NCBI GenBank assembly: GCA_025201705.1
Contig: MU616602.1
Location: forward strand, 1 to 64,000
Reading direction: 5' to 3'
Length of the DNA: 64,000 nt
Origin: Dissophora ornata
Lineage: Eukaryota; Mortierellomycota; Mortierellomycetes; Mortierellales; Mortierellaceae
The notes beneath the pieces were generated by a model that made no database searches, was not told the origin of the DNA, and saw only the letters and a list, made by a program, of their open reading frames with translations. How positions within the stretch are numbered: position 1 is the stretch's first letter; the number at the start of each line of letters is the position of its first letter. Positions 1 through 12,035 of this stretch are shown piece after piece. A program made the translations under genes and the position numbers.

Positions 1-1830
1 TTGTTTTTGCAGCAACGGATAAATTGCATGAATCATATTTGTTTCCCATGATACCCCATTTTTCCCTTGATAATCAGTGCGCCTCCCACCGAGAGCATCA
101 GTCCCCCTGCACCCACCCTGGCCCTCTTCTACCTCTCCCAATCTAACAATAATTGTCTTCTCCTGATGTCCGTCGCCCTCCTGCTTGTACCTGTAGTATA
201 TCCCTTATCAAGAATTCGAGGACAGGTTTGCACAACTAAACAAAATTGCCCGGCCCGTTTATCCGACGTTTTGGCCCAACGCGGTCATGTGTATCATCTT
301 TGCAGGACTCTTCACAGCAGCGGCAGTAGGCATCTCTAAAACTGGCTCGAGTCTGGCGATAATGAGTCAAGGCTCCTGCTTCATCCTCCCAGTCATTGTT
401 GTCCTCTGGATCCGGATCCGAAAAGAGGTCAAGGCTAAGGCCCGCAAGAAGGTAATGGTTCATTTCACCTATTTTTTCTCAGCTGCATTATATGCACTCT
501 GCATCCTTCCTTGGATGCTCGCGAACTATAATTTGTTGGTAAAGCCAGATCTCTCACTCATTCAGTCATCGTTTCTCGTCTCCGCCACTCTTCCTCTCGG
601 CGCATAAAGTTCAAGCAGCAGTCTCAAACGCTACTCCGAACATGGACAGCACAGGACTATGATACAAACGCCATCCAATGGAAGCTGAGGATACGTCCCA
701 AGAGCGAAGCGCAGCGATGGCGTCGGGTCTCCACTGTCCAGGATCTACCTCGTGACGCGATGGCAGCCCCGAATTATACAAATGCGCAGTCAGACATTGG
801 AGACCAGCCGCCACAAAGCTCGGTTGTTGTTCTTGTCGAAGAACATCATGAAGGTGAAGTGTCGGGACATGGACAGGATGATTTAATAAGACGGGAACAA
901 CCCCTTCAGGAGACAAGCGCATTATCTACATCACCAATACCGCCAACAACATCGCCGCTCCCATCATCACCTTCACTGCTATCTTCAAGACCGACACTGT
1001 CACCAACCCCTACTATCCCAGCGCCTAGGGCCGTTGCAGATGTCTACAGTGCACTGCGTCGCCCCACCACCACTACACCCGCTGTCATATCACCTCAGCT
1101 CCTTCAGGCAGAACAACAGCAGGAACCAGAACAACACTATTCCCAGGCAGGACTATCTGCGGCACCAGATTATGAATCTCCAGAAATGTCAGAAACTGCG
1201 CACACCAAATGGTCTCCGTGGATGGCGTATTTGCGGAACCTCTACTGTTATGCGTCTTTCTTCAAGGAGGGCAAGGCCTGGATGATCGAGATCTCGCTCC
1301 GGGAGGGCGTCCTGGATGAATATTCTGTACCGGTACCAAGCCCTGCTTACTGCGACTATCGTTTACCGGGTTATGAGGATGTCATGATCAACGCCACCAC
1401 CCGCTCACCCCTGACGACGTCAGGATCACCAACTACCACTAGTACTATCAGGGTGCCAAGTCAACCTCGTTACATAGGATCGCCTCCTGCATATGAGAGC
1501 GATTCTGAAAATGACTCGGATAGCGAGGATGATGATAACGAGGAAGTTCAAGAGGAAGCTGTCCAAGACCGAAATGAGGGCAGTCAGCGACCAATTGAGA
1601 TGACGGCGGTGATGGTGTCTTCTGGACCTTCGGGATCGCGTCCTAGCGCGAGGCTGACAACTTCATCAGGACAAGCTGTGGCAGCAGACATTGGACAAGA
1701 TATAACCACCACATCTGCGGGCCCTCTACCATCACAACCACCCTCCGCTGTAATTTCAGGGAACGCTCTGTCATCCATCACCTGGGAAGATAAGAATGAA
1801 GGATCATCATCAACCAACAAACCAATGTAA
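1..1830 (+). CDS. Multi-pass membrane protein with long disordered cytosolic tail (5' partial)
   Basis: I do not recognise the family. The gene enters from the left edge. A hydrophobic stretch is encoded around 130-200, then after a probable intron (about 226-285, ending in ttgcag) further hydrophobic segments lie at 287-440 and 480-540. A second intron probably spans about 540-606. From 607 the frame is open to the TAA at 1830 and encodes a soluble tail rich in Ser, Thr and Pro, with an acidic patch near 1500-1560. The tail contains PPAY, a PPxY motif of the kind bound by WW domains of Rsp5/Nedd4 ubiquitin ligases, just before the acidic patch. The layout (several helices, a basic stop-transfer RIRKEVKAKARKK, then a long tail) resembles a fungal seven-helix receptor, but the N-terminal helices lie outside the window. 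The phase of the intron near 226 does not join simply to the next exon, so the 5' exon borders are unresolved. Confidence 0.6.
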
Positions 1831-2017
1831 ATATATATCTAATAGGTCAACTCATTTTCATCGATACAACAATAAAGGCTACATTGCATTTCCGACATTT
1901 CTCGCGGCGTTGGAGGCGTCTTTCGCTATTCGGATTCTCTTTTGGAATCAAAACGCATAGCACAGGTTCGCTATTTATTAAAATGTACACTGGCCCTTTG
2001 ACATGATTGCTCGCGGT

Positions 2018-5000
2018 CTAGCTTTTTTCGTGTGGGGCAGAGGTCGAAGCAGGTGTGTCCGACATGTCGACATCGTTCATGGCCTCTGCAGCATCATTCT
2101 CCGCCAGTATCGCGGTTGACGGCTCCTCTTTAGATACTTCGACTATTGGTAAACTCAATGGCACAGCATCCGTCGTGGACGAAGGCACAATGTCCTGGAT
2201 GGGAGCCAGCGCAAGGGGTAATGGCGGTACCGAGGGCTGTCGTAAGGGAGACGGTGGTGGTGGTACAGTCGTTGCAAGTGAAGTTGTAGAGGAGGAAGAT
2301 TTACCGGATTGGCCATTGGAAGACATCGCCATTAATGGATCACGATCTACCGTTAGATGGAATCCTTGGACGATCATCTCTCGAACTCTGCCCAAGAAGG
2401 TCCTCCCTGCAGCTTCATCCACAAATATATGATGATTCAATGACTGGAGTAACTTGTCCAGCCGTGTTATCGATTCTCCTTTCCGGAATGGCCTGGCCAG
2501 ATTCACTCGATGCTCATAGGCCCTGTAGTATTGCGCCAGATCCGAGAGCTGCTGGAAAACAGACGCCGAGAGCTCGTTTGTACGAGTGATTTCGCGGTCA
2601 AACCTATATGGCTCTCGACAATTCAACTTGCTGTCATATTGCTCTGATGCGGTCAAGAACTGGAATTTGGACAGGAAAGACAGACTTTTAGGATCGAATG
2701 GCGATACGATTACTCCAATAAACGGTTCCACGCCACTTCGGTGCCTGCGAAACAGGTTCTGGTATTCGCACTGGGTTTCAATGTCGCGAATGCTTGGGTT
2801 AGGCTCAAATGTTGGATGCGAGTGGTACCACCCAACAACAACAAATCCTTTGGCTGAGAAAAACTCTCGAGCTTCAATTTCCGATGCCGGGTCCATCTCG
2901 CATTGAAGGCCTGTGCTGATACTACGGCAAGGAAAGACACCCAGGATAAACAGGATCCTCTCGTCCTCCTCGTATAGCCCACCTAGGAGTCCAATCACCT
3001 CAGTCTCAGCCATGTGTGAATGAAAATCCATAATGAGCTATATTAAGATTAATGTAAAATGGTGCCAAAGATTCAGTAATGTAAATTATGAACACCAGAT
3101 AGAAGAGCATTGCAACATAATTCGCTTTGCTGCATACCATGGCATCGGATGACACTTTGACGCGAAATGGTGGCGGATCTTTCGCGTTATATTTGCGTAA
3201 CGGCACCAGCCGAAAAGGGTCATACCCTGTCAACGACTCCTCATCCCCTTCATACTCGTGGAAGCCCCGTGTCTGGCGCAATAAATGCTGAGCACGTCTA
3301 TTTTTCGGGACACGGGTGTTGACGGGCAATAATTCCGATTCTGCAAAATATTTTGCATTTTGGGCAGCAAGTCGTTCCTTCTCCAGTTCCTCCTCCATCT
3401 CATCCTTGGTCATTCTATAGCGCTGCAAAAAAGCTTCGTCGTCCAGGCTGAAAAGATCGTCAGTGGAGTGATTGCTTCCAGAGGAACGCCGCTCTGGATT
3501 TCCGTTCTTGTTGATATGTACATTATGTTCAATCACGCGACCTTCCAGCTCTTTCTCATCCACCCTGTTGTCGCAATATGAATGTAGAATATCGTCAGTA
3601 GAGGAGCCTTAGCTAGATATAGGTGTACACAAAAAAAACATTTATCACGACACCCATACCATTCTCCTTTCTCGTTTCGTACTCGCCGTCTTCTGATAGG
3701 TGGAGTGACCCAGACAGAGTCTAAGTCATCGATCTCGGCAGGGATATCATGGTGGACTCGGCGAGGAGCGGATGACGAGGACGATGACGACCAACCTCGC
3801 TCCTCGGAATGCCCCCGTCGCTTTGAAGAGTTGTTTCCCCCATTCCTAGGTCGTGCCAACGAGGCACCAGGCGACGAAGCTGTCATTCCAACGTTGATTG
3901 CTCCAATCGATTCTAACCAAGAATGAATTCGACCTATAGCGTTGACATCACCGCAGTCCTTCAATCCGGACCGCACGCTAGTCTTTGTGAGATATGTAGA
4001 GGGGGACTTCTCCCATGCTTGAAGGATGGTGTTTCGGATCCTCTGATATCGCTCGGGCGTCTTGCTTGCCTTGTTACAGAAGAATTCAGAATGAACCTGC
4101 TTCTCTTCCTCTGTGATGATGGCCTTATCAAATATTCGCCGAGGCGCTGAAGATGAGGCTGAAGGCGTGGTCATATTTGGCGCAGTAAATGTCTGTGTCG
4201 GTGATGGAATTAATTTCGTATGATGTTGGGAAGAAACTGAGTGTCCGGAAGAGCCAGAAGTATTAGGGAGCGTCTTTTGCTTAATCGCTATGTCTCGCTG
4301 TGTTTTGCGAGATATGGACGAAGCTCCGGTCACATTGACGTGACGCCTCACGCCGGTACCGAGAAGCCCTTCGTCTTCATATTCGCGGTCGCTCTCCGGA
4401 TTTGATTGCTCTCCTTTTGAGTAATGTCCATCTAAAGATATGTCGTATGCAGGAAGTGATGTGACAGAAGGTTCGGTTATGATATGACCACCGGTGGGAG
4501 ATGGGGACGTGAAGTCAGGCACGTGTTTGCCAAGACGTACTCTGCTGATATGATAGACTCGAAAGTGGTGATGCGCCAGCAATGTCCATCGCAGATGGGG
4601 CTGTAGTTTCGAAACCACCGTCTTCTGAAGAATTCACATCATCCTCGTCATATGAATGAAGATCCGGCTTCAGCTCCGCGACATGAACAGCTCCGAATGA
4701 CACGGTCCTCTTTTCCTTGGGGGAGTTGGTAATCTTATCTACAGATATATAACTGCGTTGTCCACCCTTTTGGTGCTGAGAAGAGTGCTGCTGCTGGAGG
4801 TACTGAACGTCCTTTAGCAAAGGCTTGAAACTACTTCCTGCCCCTGTGCTGTTGACGCTACTAGTGCTAGTGTTAAAGTTTGGCGTAGCATATAGTTCGC
4901 TGGATGATCCCATGGTGTCCGATAGAGCAGGCGAAGAGGCCAGTGATCGCTTCCTGGCACTTCCAGATTCAACGATTTCATCCCCATCCTCATTATCCAG

Positions 5001-6941
5001 ACCATGGTCCGAGTCGCTGTCAAACTCGCTCGAGAGCTTTGATCGCGTAGACGAATTCGAAAATGGCGATATTGAGCGCGATTTTGACTTGTGCGAAAAG
5101 GGTGGCAGACTTCGCGCGAGGTTCAGACGAGAAGACGACTCCTCATCCGTGCTCTCGATATCAATATCGATGTCCTCATCCTCGTCCATGCTGGAAGCAG
5201 CCCTCTGAGATGGCATTGAATAAGTTAGTGGCAAAGATGAGTACAAAGGCCGTAATCCAGGGCTCGGTGTGGCAAGACTGACAGAACCAGAGCGCGAGCC
5301 TCCTTTCGCCGATAGTGAGGGCGACTTTGACGCTGAGCGACCCTCGTCGTTGTCTGTATCATAGCCGCTCTATAATCAAATTGAAATATACCGATGAGTA
5401 CGCTCAATATACCTCAATGCAATTCATTCAAGCGGCGCGCTTGCTCAAATGGTTATTCTTACGGTAGCACCAAATTCAGATCCTGTAAACTCCTCATTCC
5501 CAGACTCGGAAGTTAAGCTCCTTGCCCGACGGCCGCGTCTGCCATACGGTGCATATCCTTCGCTCTCTCCTACCACACTTGCGTCGATTCGCTTTACATT
5601 TTTGCTCCTGGGCCGTCGCCGCCTTTCGCCTGTATCTTCTTCAGCTGAGTTTGCAGCGGATGAGCGCCTCTCGAATCCTTCGCCGTCACTTATGTTTGTG
5701 GAAGTATCATGGGGTATCTAAGGTAGAAGCGACATCGGTCAGCGACATTGCCCTCGTTACAGTTGGAAAAACGGGGCGGCCACTTTGCAACAGCACAGTT
5801 ACCTTTTCCGACATGGCCAGGTGGCGCGCGTGGTTTTTGACTTGCAGCGGGTTCCTCGTGCCAACAATAGCTGCAATTGCCTTCCAATTTCCGTAGCCAT
5901 GTATATCCTATGACCAAATATGATGGCAGTATCGTCGGTTAGCGAATCATATAAGCGACGTGCCCTAGCCGGCACGAAAAGCAGTCGATATCATGACATA
6001 CAATCCCTTGACGCAAACGCGCATCCTCTTCGGAGGTCCATCGGGTATTATGAGACGGAAGATCAGCGGACGAAAGTTTCGCGTTGAGTCGAGAGTCTGT
6101 CAACAAAAATAAATGGTCAAACTCAAGCTCAAGTCGCAACATTCCCATGGTATAATCTGTCAAGTCAAAAATCCAATCTACCTTCGCTTGCGGTCCTCTT
6201 GCTCTGCCCTGATCGCTCATGCGAGTTCTTTCTCTTTTTGGATTCGTGGTTCTTGCTCTTATCCTCTGTTTTATGATTCAAATCTGTCCATGGTTGTGCA
6301 GATGAATTTCCTGAAAGTGCGTTCATACCCTGCGATCCACCTTGATGCTGCCTTGACCTTGATCTGCCGGAATAGAACTCTTCTTCAGCCAGCATGCTTT
6401 CGATCATCCTTCTGGATTTTTCATCCATGTCTGCAGAATTGAATCCTGCGTGCTCATGATACTATGAGAGGTTGAAAAGAAGTCCACGCGTAGAGTTGTC
6501 AGTTGCGACCCTGGCGCCATGAGAACGGTCAGGAGTATCGCTAGACCAGGCTATGTCAGGATTGAGCAACGACTTACATCCTGAGTAACCCAGTCCGGGA
6601 TCTGGAAATCATCCATCAGTGGAGCATCGGTGCTAATATCATGAGAAAACATGAGCGTCGCTGTCGGTTATATAATCCTCGTGCACTTGCTCGCGTTGGA
6701 CACCAATGTTAACGAAGACTTACTCGACGCCCTCTATGCTGAAGCTCTCTTTCATGTCCATATCAGCTCCAGCGCCACCGACTTTTTCGTGAGTAGAGTC
6801 TCTCCTGCTTTCCGAATTTGGATCAGGTTGTTGCCGTATTTCGACGCGCTCCAGGTCTGTCGTCTTGATTGGAACATGTTCCTCGGGTTCATCTCCATCG
6901 ATATCAATATCGATATCAATATCATCCTCGTCGTCAGCCAT
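2018..6941 (-). CDS. MYSM1: MYSM1-like histone H2A deubiquitinase (SANT-SWIRM-JAMM)
   Basis: Spliced gene whose domain order SANT, SWIRM, MPN+ is that of animal MYSM1 (2A-DUB), which removes ubiquitin from nucleosomal H2A. I start it at ATG 6941, followed by an acidic DIDIDIDID stretch. A SANT/Myb domain is split over exons near 6090-5980 ([15 protein letters not shown]) and 5910-5810 (GYGNWKAIA, then VKNHARHL). A long Ser-rich charged linker is encoded at 5710-4400. The SWIRM domain is encoded at about 4120-3880. The MPN domain begins after an intron ending near 3044 and contains a complete JAMM zinc site: an upstream Glu in [11 protein letters not shown], then HSH, seven residues, Ser, two residues, Asp ([14 protein letters not shown], about 2835-2795). 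The enzyme should therefore be active. The C terminus is Pro/Ser-rich and disordered. The gene lies tail to tail with the membrane protein on its right-hand strand neighbour and head to tail with the zinc-finger gene. Confidence 0.88.
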
Positions 6942-7563
6942 GACAGATCCGCTTTCGTTTCCTTGCAAGTTCTCCGGTATCTCTTATTTTATTTTATTTT
7001 CGTCGGCGTGGGCGGTCCTTGTTGTAAAACACCTGCGTCCGGGATGTAGAAACGATGATCAAGGTTCAGGTCGTATGCATGGAATGAAAGGGCTGACAAG
7101 CGGAGGTATAAAGGTCAGGTTAAAAAGATTGCTTGAAGGAATGGACGCAGACTTCTTAAAAAAGATCAACATGCAAGCTAGAGTCCAAGTCCTGGCTCCT
7201 GAGGCGTACTTTATGTCTACTCTTATGTCTACTCCATTTCAGCCTCTATGACGTGCCATCGTCCATTTGTTGATCTGCCCACTTCTCGGATGAACTTACA
7301 GCAATGATTGTGCCTGGCGATCTCTCTCTTTGTGGCCCATGGCAAACACTACAACTGAATTCAAAGGCGAGCGCGCTACTGTGTCAAATCCAAATTGGCA
7401 GGATGCACGTGACATTTTTATGAATCTTATCATGAAAATTGACCTCTACCAGTAAAAGAATGAAAGAATGAAAACGAAACAGGAGAAAAGCAAACCGACG
7501 AACAAGAACGAAAAGTAAAAAGAAAACGCGTGACGCGACGAAGAACGCAAGTATGCAATTGCA
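6942..7563. other. Intergenic: upstream region of the MYSM1-like gene
   Basis: This spacer of about 620 nt lies between the start of the MYSM1-like gene and the stop of the polyQ zinc-finger gene, both on the minus strand. I see no conserved coding frame, RNA gene or repeat in it. It should hold the promoter of the former and the 3' UTR of the latter. Confidence 0.5.
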
Positions 7564-10500
7564 TCAAACTCCTCCACCCCCACCTCCAAAGTGACCCATA
7601 TTGGCATGCATATTCTCAAACGCCCCTGAAAGAGCAGCAAGTTGATGTGTAGGATGATATTGCTGAGAAGTGCTCGGGGCTGCACTTGATGATGGAGCAG
7701 TAGGAGGACCGGACACGACCGGAGTTGGTGGCGGCATCATCACTATCGCTGCGGGAGAAATCAGCGTTGGTGTTGTAGAGCTAGAGTTCGAGAACTTGCG
7801 CTTTCTCCCAGTAGCTGTTGAAGCTGGCGATGATGCTCCTGCCCGTCCTCCACGGCTTGCACGTCGCCCTGATCCAAGGCCTCGTCCGCTTCCGATGGCA
7901 CCTCCAGCCACGAGATTAAGTCCGCTTAAAAAATCCTTGGATCCGTAAGTACTAATCTCCAATCCTAGACCCAGACTGGCGTCAGAGTGATGGGCAGAAT
8001 AAAGTGAGTGGCTAGGGTGGTGTTGGGTGTACTCGATACCGCCATAGGGGTCCAAAGGCGAACCAGAAGGTGACGAAGGTAGATCTGATAACGCGCTGCC
8101 ATTGCCCAGATATATCATTCCTTGGCTCGGATAGAACATTTCGTGGTGAGGAATATGGCTTTGGCTTGCAACTGTCGGCTGATTCGAAGTACGGTTACTC
8201 GCCGATTCCCTCGCACCACCATGACTGCGACCGCTGCCACGGGCAGGCACAATTGCCCCGTCCACATTATGCTTCTCCCGACGATGTCTTAGCAAGTCGT
8301 GGTTTCTCTTATAGCTTTTGTCGGTACAATCCCAACACACAAACGGCCGATCTGAGGAATGACTCACGACATGCGACCGGAGAAGGCCCTTGGACTGGAA
8401 CTCTTTACCGCAGTGAGGACATGTTGCTGGACGGCCGCTTTCCACATCAGAGTCGGCCTCATCTTGCTCGTTATACATCTCTACCACCGAACCAATAAGA
8501 TCTCCGGCGGCAAACAGGCTGGAGTTTTTATCGAATTCTTCCGTGATATTGGTCTCGGGTTCGGGACTCGCATGAATACTGTAACTAGGATTCGCACTAG
8601 CTACAAACGCCTTCGTTGGCTCCATTTCGATGGCGACGGCTGCGCCGTCATGATCTGTAGACAGACGTTCACTTCGAGGTGCAGACTGGACGGAGAGGGA
8701 AGAAACGATGTAGCTGGCACTGCTATTGCCGCTCAAGCAGCGCGTGCGAGTCATCGATTTAGGGATAGGCGATGACAAGATATTGCCACTGTGACCGCCC
8801 CATCCTCCTCTTCCTCGAGAATCTTGTGACGTCGCCGATAGAACTCTTTGATGCTGGCCAAACACTGGATCTGGCTCCGTTGGTGACGATGACATCGGCA
8901 AAAGATCGTACAAATGGGTTGAGCTATTAGCAGATGCTGAAGTGGGTGTGGACATGGCGCCGACAGCGGTGGCGTTGGATGTACTAGACACATGCTCCAT
9001 GGCTGCGATCTCCTGCTTGATATTGAAGCTGCTCCTCTGCCAAGAATGATGCAGGACTCGACCATCAGGGAATGATGTCATGGGCGACAGGGGAGTCGGC
9101 ATCGAAGGCGTTGGCAGCTGGTTCGATTGCGATGTCGACTCATTCATGCCCTTTGCATCTAAATCAGCTGTTGTCGCCGCCGTTTGCAACATCGATGAGG
9201 CGATTGTGGTAACGCTGGCTTTGTTTTGAGCCTTGAATCGTCTCTGGCGCGCCGAATTTCCGTTTCCGGAATCAGAATTGCTGTAGGGTTCGGTAAGATT
9301 ACTTGGGGATGTGGATGGATCATGGTCTAGGCCTTGGTGAGAGGAGACCGGGGATCCAGTCCCGAGCGACAGCATCTCCATGCCTGTAAACGCCATGGTT
9401 GAGAGGGAAGAAGCGCTTGTTGTACAGTGGCTCGTGGCTGCTGACGCCGCAACTAGAGCGTTGAACAGCTCATACGTGCTGCCTCTGCCACTTCCATTGC
9501 TCTGTATAGATGTCGGCGCGGATGCTGTGGATACTGGTGGCGTTGTTCCAGCTTCCGTAGCTGTACGCGAGTGGGCCGCTTTGCTTGATGATGGGGTCCC
9601 AAGGTCGCTCATGCCAGTGATCCAGTCGAAATCATTTCCCAGGAATTGGTCAGGCGTTATACTCTGAAGGGTAGTTGTAGATATGAATTGTTGGTCATGT
9701 TGCTGCTTCGTTTGATGGAGATATTGCTGTTCTTGAAGGTGTCGCTGTTGATGTTGGTGGTGTTGGTGTAGCTGATGCTGGTACTGCTGTGGGCCCATGT
9801 AAACAGCTTGACCGAACTCATTCATACTCATGACAGGCAGTGATACAGCCTCCACCGAGAGAGGTGTTAAAGGTGCTGTGGATGCAGACCAAGAAAAGAA
9901 TCGGCCTCGCTTCAGCTCTGAGCCAACTCTCTGTTGCTGTTGCTGTTGTTCTTGTTGTAGCTGTTGCTGTTGCTGTATCAGTTGCTGTTGTTGTTGTTGT
10001 TGTTGTTGTAGCTGTTGTTGTTGTTGTTGTTGTTGCGCTTGCTCCTGTCGCTGAGGAACCGGCTCAAATGAAGTAGGGAGGGCAAGAGGGAGGACGCTTT
10101 GTTGTTGTTGGTGTGCGTTCCTTTGTTGGAGCACAGGCCGATGTCGTTCAGGAGGATGTTGTCGCTGTTGCTGCTCTTGTTGTTGCTGAAACATCTCGAC
10201 GGTAATGGGCGATCGATGGGCCAGAGGCCACTGCTGTTGTCGCTGTTGTTGCTGTTGTCGCTGTTGTTGCTGTTGTTGCTGTTGTTGTTGCTGTTGTTGC
10301 TGTTGCTGTTGCTGTTGATGTTGTTGGTGGTGCTGTTGTTGTTGTGCTGGTTGTTGTGAGTGATAGTTATGCATGACTTGAAGATTCTGTTGCTGAAACG
10401 GAGTTTGGAGGGAAGGGATCTGGAGACGCTGTAGAATTTCCAAAGTCTGTGGCCGTTGTAAATTTTCTTGGGCCTGACCCTGCTGCGTTGTCATCAGCAT

Positions 10501-10815
10501 GATGCCGCTGCTACCCCCACTACTTGTACTAGACTGGAAATTGTGGCTGCTGTCGTTATTGCCAGGGGTTAATGGATGAGGGGAAAGATAAGGATCAATA
10601 TCCGATTGAAATTGGGGATGGGGTACGGGGTGGAACCGACTGGCGGTTTGTGACGATGGTGGTGACGGCTGCCGATAGGGTGGGAGAATTGGGGGCAGTT
10701 GTTGCTGTGGATGGTGTTGTGCTGGCCGAAGGGCTATTGGAAGGTCAAGAGGATGGCAATGTTGGGTTACTGGATATACTGCTTGATGTGGCGTTTGCGC
10801 TGTAGATGTGACCAT
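7564..10815 (-). CDS. PolyQ-rich C2H2 zinc-finger transcription factor, Crz1-like
   Basis: Single-exon frame of 1083 residues from the chosen ATG at 10815. The open frame continues 141 codons further upstream without a clear reason to use it, so the start is provisional. Two adjacent C2H2 fingers lie at about residues 796-850: CPHCGKEF with an HVVSH end, then CWDC with an HRREKH end. Finger spacing and the linker HSSDRPFVC resemble the Crz1/Prz1 family of calcineurin-responsive activators, which enter the nucleus when dephosphorylated. The N-terminal third is dominated by glutamine, with long CAA/CAG tracts at about residues 155-200 and 255-300 and many histidines. The C terminus has a basic R/G patch, KRKRKF-like residues and a final Gly run. 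The Crz1 assignment rests on finger type only. I did not find an unambiguous PxIxIT calcineurin dock by eye. Confidence 0.72.
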   Translation of the reverse strand: MVTSTAQTPHQAVYPVTQHCHPLDLPIALRPAQHHPQQQLPPILPPYRQPSPPSSQTASRFHPVPHPQFQSDIDPYLSPHPLTPGNNDSSHNFQSSTSSGGSSGIMLMTTQQGQAQENLQRPQTLEILQRLQIPSLQTPFQQQNLQVMHNYHSQQPAQQQQHHQQHQQQQQQQQQQQQQQQQQQQRQQQQQRQQQWPLAHRSPITVEMFQQQQEQQQRQHPPERHRPVLQQRNAHQQQQSVLPLALPTSFEPVPQRQEQAQQQQQQQQLQQQQQQQQQLIQQQQQLQQEQQQQQQRVGSELKRGRFFSWSASTAPLTPLSVEAVSLPVMSMNEFGQAVYMGPQQYQHQLHQHHQHQQRHLQEQQYLHQTKQQHDQQFISTTTLQSITPDQFLGNDFDWITGMSDLGTPSSSKAAHSRTATEAGTTPPVSTASAPTSIQSNGSGRGSTYELFNALVAASAATSHCTTSASSLSTMAFTGMEMLSLGTGSPVSSHQGLDHDPSTSPSNLTEPYSNSDSGNGNSARQRRFKAQNKASVTTIASSMLQTAATTADLDAKGMNESTSQSNQLPTPSMPTPLSPMTSFPDGRVLHHSWQRSSFNIKQEIAAMEHVSSTSNATAVGAMSTPTSASANSSTHLYDLLPMSSSPTEPDPVFGQHQRVLSATSQDSRGRGGWGGHSGNILSSPIPKSMTRTRCLSGNSSASYIVSSLSVQSAPRSERLSTDHDGAAVAIEMEPTKAFVASANPSYSIHASPEPETNITEEFDKNSSLFAAGDLIGSVVEMYNEQDEADSDVESGRPATCPHCGKEFQSKGLLRSHVVSHSSDRPFVCWDCTDKSYKRNHDLLRHRREKHNVDGAIVPARGSGRSHGGARESASNRTSNQPTVASQSHIPHHEMFYPSQGMIYLGNGSALSDLPSSPSGSPLDPYGGIEYTQHHPSHSLYSAHHSDASLGLGLEISTYGSKDFLSGLNLVAGGAIGSGRGLGSGRRASRGGRAGASSPASTATGRKRKFSNSSSTTPTLISPAAIVMMPPPTPVVSGPPTAPSSSAAPSTSQQYHPTHQLAALSGAFENMHANMGHFGGGGGGV
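9925..10365. repeat. CAG/CAA trinucleotide microsatellite (polyQ coding)
   Basis: Two dense (TTG/CTG)n tracts on the plus strand, at about 9930-10050 and 10230-10365, encode long polyglutamine runs in the zinc-finger protein on the minus strand. Interruptions such as gtcgc and gatg break the repeat. The mixed CAA and CAG codons keep it from being a pure triplet array. Length variation between strains is likely. Confidence 0.9.
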
Positions 10816-11759
10816 TGCTGTCGTTGAGATGGTTGCTCGATGGCTGCATTGAGAGAAAATAACAATGGAACGAGTTGGAATTTGGTGGTGAGGATGAGAC
10901 CTCGGAGAAGAGTGGACGTTCTGTAAGGAAGAATGGCAAAGACGAAGGGATATGGCCGAACTGATAAAGACTTCGTGAACTAACGAACGGCACGGTGAGT
11001 GCTCTCCTCTGCCATCCCTCTCTTTTTCTTTCTCTTTATTCAGTACTATTTGTTCTTTCTCCCTTCCGGAGAACGAGGAGGACGAGCATGGAGAGCTGAT
11101 CGTGTTGTTAGGAGGCGATACGAAGTGCATATGCATATGTGCATTTGGAAGCAATTGTAATATACCCACTCCTGGATCTTTACTCATCACTGCTCCTTTT
11201 TTGGCACCTCCATCTTTTGCTGTTTCCTCGCTGTCCACCCCTCATGCCGGAAAACTGTTATATATTACTATATTCTCGAGGCTTTGTAGATCAGACGCGC
11301 CTGTGGAAAATAAAGGCAAGGATGGAATGTCAATGGTATCTTTCTCGAAAACCGTGCTGACCACACACACGTCGCCAGTCTTCATCCGCTCGAGTCGTAG
11401 CCGCTTTTCTCGATGATTCGGGGTGCTGTGTTGATCTTCACGGCCGATCTACTTGCGTACCGCTATTTTGGCTGGTGGCGGGGAGAGACATGCGCCTAGA
11501 ACTTGGGGTTGGAAATATGCATGCTGCTACTTTGTTTGTTGCATTTGTTGTTTTGTCGATGTTTAGAGCTGATGAATTTGAATCACAAGATATGCAGTGC
11601 TCTCTCTCTCTGTTTATTGCGTCCATCGCATTGCTGGTCAGTGCTCAAGAGCGCTTTTCTATTTTTTTTTTTATTCCCTCTTCTTGTTCTTCTTCCTTCT
11701 TTTCTCTTGTGTTCTTTTCCCCATCTCTGATTGCAGAAAGCAGAATCACTTAGGACATA

Positions 11760-12035
11760 TTAGGCAATACCCACGAGTGCTAAATAACTGAGGTGCATGA
11801 ACTCCTGTTCGTCGAAATAAAAACACAAAAACAGAATTTCGGCCACAAGACAAGCTAGACCTAGGAGACGGCGGTAATGTGCAATACCTTTCCGATATTT
11901 TGGTTGCTGCACAGTATGCCGGGCGCATTCGCTTCTCCGTCCCGAAGCTGAGCCCACACAAGAAAGTAAATAAGTGGGATAAAATAGGCAAATATCGACC
12001 CAAGTTCCACAGCCCAGTTGTTTATCAGGGCACAT
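11760..12035 (-). pseudogene. Possible degraded membrane-protein fragment
   Basis: On the minus strand two hydrophobic stretches lie side by side but in different frames: one at about 12030-11900 with a good helix (AVELGSIFAYFIPLIYFLVW), and one at about 11870-11760 (ACLVAEILFLCFYF). The only GT-AG pair I see between them (gtattg to cctag, about 27 nt) is too short and joins out of phase. This could be the relic of a small integral membrane gene or chance. I cannot name a family. Confidence 0.18.

Noticed and set aside
9830..10359. Plus-strand Cys-, Val- and Leu-rich frames
   Set aside because: These are antisense readings of the CAG/CAA repeat of the zinc-finger gene.
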